A DNA stretch of 64,000 nucleotides from Leucocoprinus leucothites (Eukaryota > Basidiomycota > Agaricomycetes > Agaricales > Agaricaceae), in assembly GCA_013368445.1 (NCBI GenBank), contig JAACJO010000003.1, positions 2,418,001 through 2,482,000 of the forward strand. The letters run 5' to 3'. The notes beneath the pieces were generated by a model. That model was not told where the DNA came from, ran no database searches, and saw nothing but the letters and a program-made list of their open reading frames with translations. Positions 58,477-64,000 of this stretch are shown here, one piece after another. Positions within the stretch are counted from its first letter, which is position 1. Each line of letters starts with the position of its first letter. The position numbers and the translations under genes were made by a program.

Positions 58477-59400
58477 CTATTGGTCCCCAAATAATCGTTT
58501 CCTAGATTCAGGGTTATAAGATGAGTTGTTGGATCTGAGTTTAGAGTGACACGGCACTGACAGAACTTCTGGAGCTTCACTGAAGACAGTCGGCCCCCCA
58601 ACCATTTCACGGGTCCACACGTCCCGCAGGAACCAACCAACATGGCCCACCGCGCACCCAATGAGATCGGCCGCGGCAGCCTTCCAACTGCCATTTAGGA
58701 CCCAAGAGAAGGCAACTAATGCAATGGGTAGATAGGGAGCACTAATCGTGAAGAGCCCAAAAAGCGAAATTGGCGTTGAGGGATGGCGTCTTGACCATAG
58801 GTATATGGGAACAAAAGCAAGAGAGGAGGAGAGGAAGGGTAGGTTAACCAGGGGAGAAAGAGCCTAGAAATAACATTGAGGTAGTATGTCAAACCAGTAA
58901 GTGAGCTACGCACAAGGAGCATGATGGAAGAGAGAAGGAGGAGCCAGAAGTAATCCGCTTTTTTGTTCGCAAATGAAGATTCTTCTAGCATTCTACTGTA
59001 TCGCATACTGTACTCTCTGTCAGACGAAGTAGTACTGGAGTATTGACATATGACTCACAAGAAGAAGAGGTGAAAAACGAAGTCTAACGATATTGAGCCA
59101 AAATAAAAGAACGTGGTTATAGCACGCCATGGCTGAACGGACATCGGGCTGTTGAGCTTCGAAGTGGACTAGAGTTTTTGTCGACATACCTGGACGTTTA
59201 TGAATGTGCTCTTCCAACTGAAGTAAAGTTGCAGAGGCGTGATCAATTGACATTGCTGAACCAGGGTGTTCTGTGACTGGAGGACATTTGCATGACGGAG
59301 ATGTACGTACCACAGCCAGACTCATCAAAACTGAGAGCGCAAGCCACCCTCTGGTAATCGGTGGTATTTGGGTAATCCAAGCCTCTATCCCAACAGGCAT
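58477..59400 (-). CDS. DER1: Derlin (Der1-like ER-associated degradation factor)
   Basis: ER rhomboid-like pseudoprotease that forms part of the retrotranslocation channel for misfolded proteins. Six exons: MPVGIEAWITQIPPITRGWL; 'QCQLITPLQLYFSWKSTFIN'; 'PWRAITTFFYFGSISLDFVF' (with the conserved WR motif); 'MRYSRMLEESSFANKKADYF'; 'ALSPLVNLPFLSSSLAFVPI' through 'GCAVGHVGWFLRDVW' (GxxxG-type helix); and a last exon of 24 nt, KRLFGDQ plus stop. Six hydrophobic segments can be traced. Catalytic Ser/His are absent, as in all Derlins. The tail is short, without the long cytosolic SHP extension of Dfm1, so Der1/Derlin-1 type is favoured. About 235 residues. Earlier in-frame ATG at 59505 is less likely. 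Confidence 0.93.
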
Positions 59401-59540
59401 GATGGTAGTAGCACCGTAAGCCGTTGGACTGGTGCACCTTGAAAGTAAGGAGCAAAGAGGAAAGTGCCTCTGACACGTATTCCCAAATCCGGTTCGTCGT
59501 GGCATTAGCTGTTGTGATCTATTTATACAGAACTGAACAC

Positions 59541-59547
59541 AAAAAAA
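59541..59547 (-). terminator. Pol III terminator (T7)
   Basis: A run of seven T on the minus strand lies five bases past the 3' end of the first tRNA-Gly. Confidence 0.75.
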
Positions 59548-59552
59548 TTAGC

Positions 59553-59631
59553 TACGTCGAACGGGAATCGAACCCGTGCCGCTTGCTTACACGATGGAAG
59601 GCAAGCATGATAACCACTTCACCATCGACGT
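59553..59631 (-). tRNA. tRNA-Gly(UCC), copy 1, with 7-nt intron
   Basis: Cloverleaf with acceptor stem ACGTCGA/TCGACGT, D-arm stem GTGA/TCAT, anticodon stem CTTGC/GCAAG, anticodon TCC in loop CTTCCA-A, and T-arm ACGGG-TTCGATT-CCCGT (B box GGTTCGATTCC). A 7-nt intron (59588-59594) sits at the canonical site after position 37. Total 79 nt, mature 72 before CCA. Confidence 0.92.
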
Positions 59632-59775
59632 ACTGATGGAACGTTAATCTTATGTATATACAATCCTTTTAAAAAGGTTGAAGCCATAGCAATCAAGAAC
59701 CGTCATTTGGGGCCCAAAAACTACAAATCGACAGAGGATCCGGGGAAAGTGCGACCGGGATAATCTGAAAGGATT

Positions 59776-59779
59776 AAAA
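59776..59779 (-). terminator. Pol III terminator (T4)
   Basis: Four T on the minus strand just past the second tRNA-Gly. Confidence 0.6.
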
Positions 59780-59782
59780 GTT

Positions 59783-59861
59783 TACGTCGAACGGGAATCG
59801 AACCCGTGCCGCTTGCTACCAACATGGAAGGCAAGCATGATAACCACTTCACCATCGACGT
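59783..59861 (-). tRNA. tRNA-Gly(UCC), copy 2, with 7-nt intron
   Basis: The mature sequence is identical to copy 1, about 150 bp upstream of it in transcription direction. Only the 7-nt intron (59818-59824) differs: TGTTGGT here against TCGTGTA in copy 1. Confidence 0.92.
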
Positions 59862-59956
59862 ATTATCAACGAACGAACGTATTCAAGAATGAGTTTGGGT
59901 CACCCTTCGAGAATAGATAGAGCTCACTCAAAAGAACATCCGCCTCTTTTTTACAA

Positions 59957-60071
59957 GGCAAGATGGCCGAGTGTCTAAGATATCAGACAGGGGGCCAGGG
60001 TGCTCAGTCGCCCACGCCTTCCGGATGAAATATAGTCTTTCGGTGAGTGGGTTTAAATCCCATTCTGGTCA
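59957..60071 (+). pseudogene. Decayed tRNA-Leu gene
   Basis: Clearly related to the tRNA-Leu(AAG) at 60449 (GGC-AGATGGCCGAG start, 'TCTTTCGG' variable arm, T-arm remnant). It has lost the anticodon loop (CAGACAGGGG in place of CAGACTAAGG), has an A:G mismatch in the acceptor stem, and carries a mutated T-loop (TTTAAAT for TTCGAAT). Probably not functional. Confidence 0.8.
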
Positions 60072-60448
60072 GTCACCTTTTGTTACATTCACCAGCTCTC
60101 TGCCAGTTACTGGGCGAAGTGATCATGGTTAGCAAGGTATCCCTTATCAAGGGCGGATATAAGCTCCACGTTATCTGACTTCTTTTCTCTACCAAGGTCG
60201 ATTACAATATATCGTCAAACCGAGCTGTAAGAAGGTGGAGGCCAGCCAATATCATTCTTTTTTCAGATGTCCCTGGATGGCTGCAACACTCAGTGACGTA
60301 ACAATGAGAAGTGCATGCCGTAAAAGCCTGATTAGATCGCTTCATGCATACGAGAACTCTAGTCTCCGTTTGTATCCCTTTCTTTACTTGCACCCTTTTC
60401 TCCTTCTCTAATGCAGTCTCGGATAACAATTGCCTCCTCCGTGAACAA
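60072..60448. other. Spacer in tRNA cluster
   Basis: A 377-bp spacer. Nothing was recognised on either strand. Confidence 0.5.
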
Positions 60449-60568
60449 GGCGAGATGGCCGAGCGGTCTAAGGCGCCAGACTAAGGACCAGGACACAATG
60501 GTGTTCAATCCTATCCTCCTTCGGATATCTGGTCTTTCGGGGCGTGGGTTCGAATCCCACTCTCGTCA
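60449..60568 (+). tRNA. tRNA-Leu(AAG), plus-strand copy, with 40-nt intron
   Basis: Acceptor stem GGCGAGA/TCTCGTC, class-II variable arm (TCTTTCGGGGCG), anticodon stem CCAGA/TCTGG, anticodon AAG, T-arm GTGGGTTCGAATCCCAC. The intron is at 60487-60526, after position 37. Mature length is 80 nt before CCA. Confidence 0.92.
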
Positions 60569-61260
60569 AGCTTTTTGGCCCTCATTCCATCCGAATCATC
60601 ATATCGCACGCCTCACGCAAGCTCTGCAATAGCTGTCGTACGTACCCTCGGCGCTCTTAGGTCCGCTGATCTCCCAAAGATTTGCATTGACAATTTCCTG
60701 CTTTACGGATCGAGCATGACTCTTGACAAGCCTCACGCTCATCGGTCTCAGGACGATTTACTTGCTGGAAGACTCTCATACGTAGAACATCGACTTTGTC
60801 TGGTAGCCAATGCATAGCTCTTGGAGTATGATAAACTTTGAGCCATCCTGTTTCCTCATTCTGCTAGATTTATCTTGCATACTTACTGCAGAAAAACCTT
60901 TGTTTGTTTGTGTATTATAATACGCATGGCATAAATTATCACTCTCATGTCAGAGGCACCACTGGATCTAGAATTTCCGTTTCGAGGGTAGTACCAAAGG
61001 CTTCTTGAGAACCAGGAACCAGAAATTCAAGTATAGAGAAATCCAAAACGATGGCCCACCTAAGTTTAAACCATTTCCAAGGGGTCAGCGACCTGGTATT
61101 TCCCGTATCGAAATCAAATTCTCACACGGTATATTATGGCACAGGCAACGCCACGAAAGATCTCTGATTGATTGGACCCACAAAATATATATGCCCAGCG
61201 GCGAAGATGATGTGCAAGACGATATATAACCCATAACTTTATGAAAGAAAACAAATCCCA
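60569..61260. other. Spacer between convergent tRNA-Leu genes
   Basis: A 692-bp spacer. Frames at 60575-60817 and 61005-61229 are not convincing. Four T on the minus strand at 61248-61251 would terminate the minus-strand tRNA-Leu. Confidence 0.45.
60572..60576 (+). terminator. Pol III terminator (T5)
   Basis: TTTTT begins four bases after the end of the plus-strand tRNA-Leu. Confidence 0.7.
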
Positions 61261-61379
61261 TGACGAGAGTGGGATTCGAACCCACGCCCCGAAAGACCAG
61301 ATTCCTCTCAGGAGGAAGGGGAGGCATCCCAATGCCCTAGTCCTTAGTCTGGCGCCTTAGACCACTCGGCCATCTCGCC
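61261..61379 (-). tRNA. tRNA-Leu(AAG), minus-strand copy, with 39-nt intron
   Basis: Same mature sequence as the plus-strand copy except one D-loop base (T for C in GAGYGG). The intron (61303-61341) is unrelated in sequence to that of the plus-strand copy. Same stems, anticodon AAG and B box. Confidence 0.92.
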
Positions 61380-61749
61380 CGATGCAAGCTCGGAGAGAGA
61401 GAGAGAGCAGTGTCAAGATGAGTTAACTAGCTTTCGCAAGCGCTTAAGTACCACATCGAAGATCGAATGGAACCCGTTAATCAGCTCATAAACACGTAAT
61501 TTCGTCGACCCTTCGACCCTTGAAGTTTGTGAACTCTGAGTCTTCATACCGACTAACTGAATAGACGAAGAAGTTATATTTCGAACAATTAATGGTACAA
61601 GGCACATCTAGATCAATAACGGAATCGAGCAGATATCATGACATAGAGTAAAAAACACGGAGAACAAGGAGACTAGACATAACAAAGTAGATTACAAGTA
61701 CAGAACGTCCAACAAATACAATAAAGACCTCCCATCATTACTTCAGTGC
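61380..61749. other. Intergenic, 3' flank of RNR1
   Basis: A 370-bp stretch between the tRNA-Leu 5' end and the RNR1 stop. It contains the GA repeat and presumably the RNR1 3' UTR. Confidence 0.5.
61393..61407. repeat. Short (GA)n microsatellite
   Basis: A run of seven GA units plus one G, just upstream of the minus-strand tRNA-Leu. Confidence 0.8.
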
Positions 61750-64000
61750 TCAGCCAGAACACATGAGACAAGCCTCCTTGTTTTCAAGCGAACACTGTAG
61801 CTTCGCGTCAGCTAGCTCGCGCTCCTTCTGTCGCTGAAGAGCAGCGGCAAACTCAGGGTCCTCTTCTGCAGCCTTTCTTGCCTTCTCGTCAAGGGATAGT
61901 GACGCCAAAGCGTCAGTGGGAGGTGTAGGACTAGCTGCTTCTGGTGCAGGTGGTCCCGATGAAGAGGGTGTTGAAGGTGTTGGAGGGGCCTGGAGCGGCG
62001 ACGGTGAGGCTGTCGGAGTTGGGATGCCGCTCGACTTAGTAGCGACGGGACGGGTACTGCCTGTAGTATTTTGCTTCTTGGCTTGGTTGAGGACACTCTG
62101 ATCAATCGTAAACTGAATGGCCTGAGCAGCAGGGCGTGTGCGGAGATAGTACATCCCAGTCTTTAAGCCCTTCTTCCATCCGTAGAAGTGCATGCTAGTT
62201 AGCTGTCCGAGCGTTGGAGACTGGAGATGGACATTCAAACTCTGGCTCTGGCAAATGAATGGACCACGGTCGGCGGCAAGGTCTAGCACCTTCTTTTGAC
62301 TGATTTCCCAGACGGTTTTGTAGATCGCTTTCACGTCGTCGGGGATGGTAGGGATATTCTGAACGGATCCATTGTGAGCGATGATCATGTTCTTCATATT
62401 GTCATCCCAGAGGCCGAGACCAACAAGCTCGCGCAGTAACCAAGGACAGACGACTTGGAACTCGCCTGCAAGGACTCGGCGAGTGTAAATATTACTAAGG
62501 AGATGTCAGCGAAAGTCGAGAGTGAGGGAAGAATACGTACCTCGTATATGGCTCGAAGCACTCGTTAAAACCAAGAATCTGGCTAGTGGAAGCAGTCGGC
62601 ATGGGTGCAACAAGGAGTGAGTTCCTGAGACCGGTATGGACGATTTGCTGTTTCAAAGATGTCCAATCCCAAAGGTCGGTTGGCGTGATACCCCAAAGAT
62701 CATATTGAAGCTGCCCTTGGGATGCGGGACTCCCTTCCCATGTCTCATAAGCACCATCACGGGCAGCTATCTCGGAGCTAGCTTCGAGTGCACCATGATA
62801 GATGGTTTCAAATATCTGGATGTTGAGCAGCTTGGCTTCGGGCGAGTCGAATGGCATACGAAGAGCCATGAAAGTGTCAGCCAGGCCTTGCACACCGATA
62901 CCAATAGGTCGATGGCGCATGTTGGAACGACGAGCCTCAGGAATAGGATAGAAGTTGACATCAATGATGCGGTTCAGGTTGTTGGCCACAACCTTGGTCA
63001 CGTCGTGCAACTTCTTAAAATCGTATTTACCGTTGGTGATAAAGGTTGGTAGGGCGAGGGAAGCAAGGTTGCAGACGGCCGTCTCATCGGGGGACGAATA
63101 TTCAATAATTTCGGTGCAGAGGTTGGATGACTTGATGGTGCCAAGATTCTTTTGGTTAGATTTCGCTACGGTCTGTCAGGTCGATTTTTCATTCACTTAA
63201 AGCAAGTCGGCTTACAGTTGGCATGATCTTTGTAAACCATGAAAGGACCTCCTGTCTCGATCTGGGCCTCCAGAATGGCGTACCACAGCTTCTGCGCCGG
63301 GATAGTCTTCCGTTGACGACCCTCCTTCTCGTACTTCTCGAAAAGGGCTTCGAACTCAGCGCCCCACGTTTCGTGTAGCCCCGGTGCCTCATTTGGGCAG
63401 AACAAGGACCAGTCACCATTTTCTTCAACTCGCTTCATGCTAGAGAGAATCAGATAAATTTTGAGGAATGATATGAGACACTCACAAGAGATCTGGAATC
63501 CAGAGAGCATAAAAGAGATCGCGAGCACGAACCTCCTCTTTACCATGGTTCTTACGGAGATCCAAAAATTCAAAGACATCGGCATGCCAGGGTTCGAGGT
63601 AGATGGCGAAAGCGCCAGGCCGCTTGTTGCCGCCCTGATCCACATATCGTGCGGTGGCGTCATAAGCACGAAGCATTGGGACGATGCCATTCGAGTATCC
63701 GTTGGTACCAGCGATGTAGGACCTAGGTGAAACTCAGAAGATTGATTCCAATCAAGATATATTCAACTTACCCCGTCGCTCGAATGCAGTGAATGTTCAA
63801 GCCGATGCCTCCAGCCGTCTTGCTGATCATAGCACAGTTCTTCAGGGTATCATAGATTCCCTCGATGGAATCATCTTTCATGCAAACTAGGAAGCAAGAA
63901 CTGAGTTGTGGGTGGGGGGTTCCAGCGTTGAAGAGTGTTGGAGAAGCATGAGTGAAATAGCGCTCGGACATGAGGTTGTATGTCTCGATAACACGATCGA
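61750..64000 (-). CDS. RNR1: Ribonucleoside-diphosphate reductase large subunit (partial)
   Basis: Class Ia ribonucleotide reductase alpha subunit, which makes deoxynucleotides from ribonucleoside diphosphates. The N-terminus, with the ATP-cone regulatory domain, lies beyond the right edge; the visible part begins within the catalytic domain. Key residues: first catalytic Cys in '[10 protein letters not shown]'; '[15 protein letters not shown]'; radical-site motif '[11 protein letters not shown]' (N-x-C-x-E); second Cys in '[11 protein letters not shown]'; '[20 protein letters not shown]'; '[19 protein letters not shown]'. The C-terminal tail ends with the redox pair 'ACLMCSG', which relays electrons from thioredoxin or glutaredoxin. 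Before that pair is a Pro/Ser/Thr-rich linker (about 61895-62055), somewhat long for the family. Introns are near 62490-62540, 63165-63215, 63430-63485 and 63720-63775. Confidence 0.95.

Overview
The window is 64 kb of nuclear DNA from a filamentous basidiomycete, most likely an Agaricomycete. The support is: spliceosomal introns of about 45-75 bp in nearly every gene, dense and strand-mixed gene spacing, and families typical of Agaricomycetes (a NACHT protein with an 'FHNAHDF'-type leader, a BTB protein ending in 'WALYAG', and a multi-pass membrane protein with the MTSLTN-type N-terminus). I cannot name the species. No CRISPR array, operon, intact transposon or virus was seen.

Layout from left to right. 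0.9-8.1 kb: nuclear-pore basket protein Mlp1/TPR (-), head to head with a small basic protein. 8.4-15.6 kb: a type-I membrane protein (-), BCKDH E1-alpha (+), a ZIP9/ATX2-type metal transporter (-) head to head with V-ATPase subunit c (+). 16.6-21.4 kb: a zinc-knuckle/SR-tail protein, a possible nucleotidyltransferase-fold protein and an F-box protein. 22-28.3 kb: a NACHT NTPase, V-ATPase subunit d, and a multi-pass membrane protein. 29.8-36.6 kb: an MFS permease, then a mitochondrial block (NDUFAF6-like, SDHAF1/Sdh6-like, ribosomal protein uL29m), then MPDU1. 36.8-45.3 kb: splicing factor Prp6 head to head with RAD50. 45.9-50.2 kb: a TmpL-like adenylation-transmembrane-oxidoreductase fusion. 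51-59.4 kb: an HSL-type hydrolase, a BTB protein, a SET/MYND protein, a DUF4436-like membrane protein and Derlin. 59.5-61.4 kb: a tRNA cluster of two tRNA-Gly(UCC), two tRNA-Leu(AAG) and a decayed tRNA-Leu. 61.75 kb to the right edge: the ribonucleotide reductase large subunit, with its N-terminus outside the window.

Most genes are conserved housekeeping genes. The more unusual content is in gene structure: five microexons of 5, 8, 9, 12 and 13 nt, and two GC-AG introns. Other points of interest are the shared promoter between two respiratory-complex assembly factors, the TmpL-like fusion with no carrier domain, the NACHT protein with no recognisable repeat sensor, and tandem tRNA genes whose mature parts are identical while their introns differ. 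Exon boundaries were set by eye from reading frame, GT/GC-AG sites and family similarity, so single-exon errors are possible.
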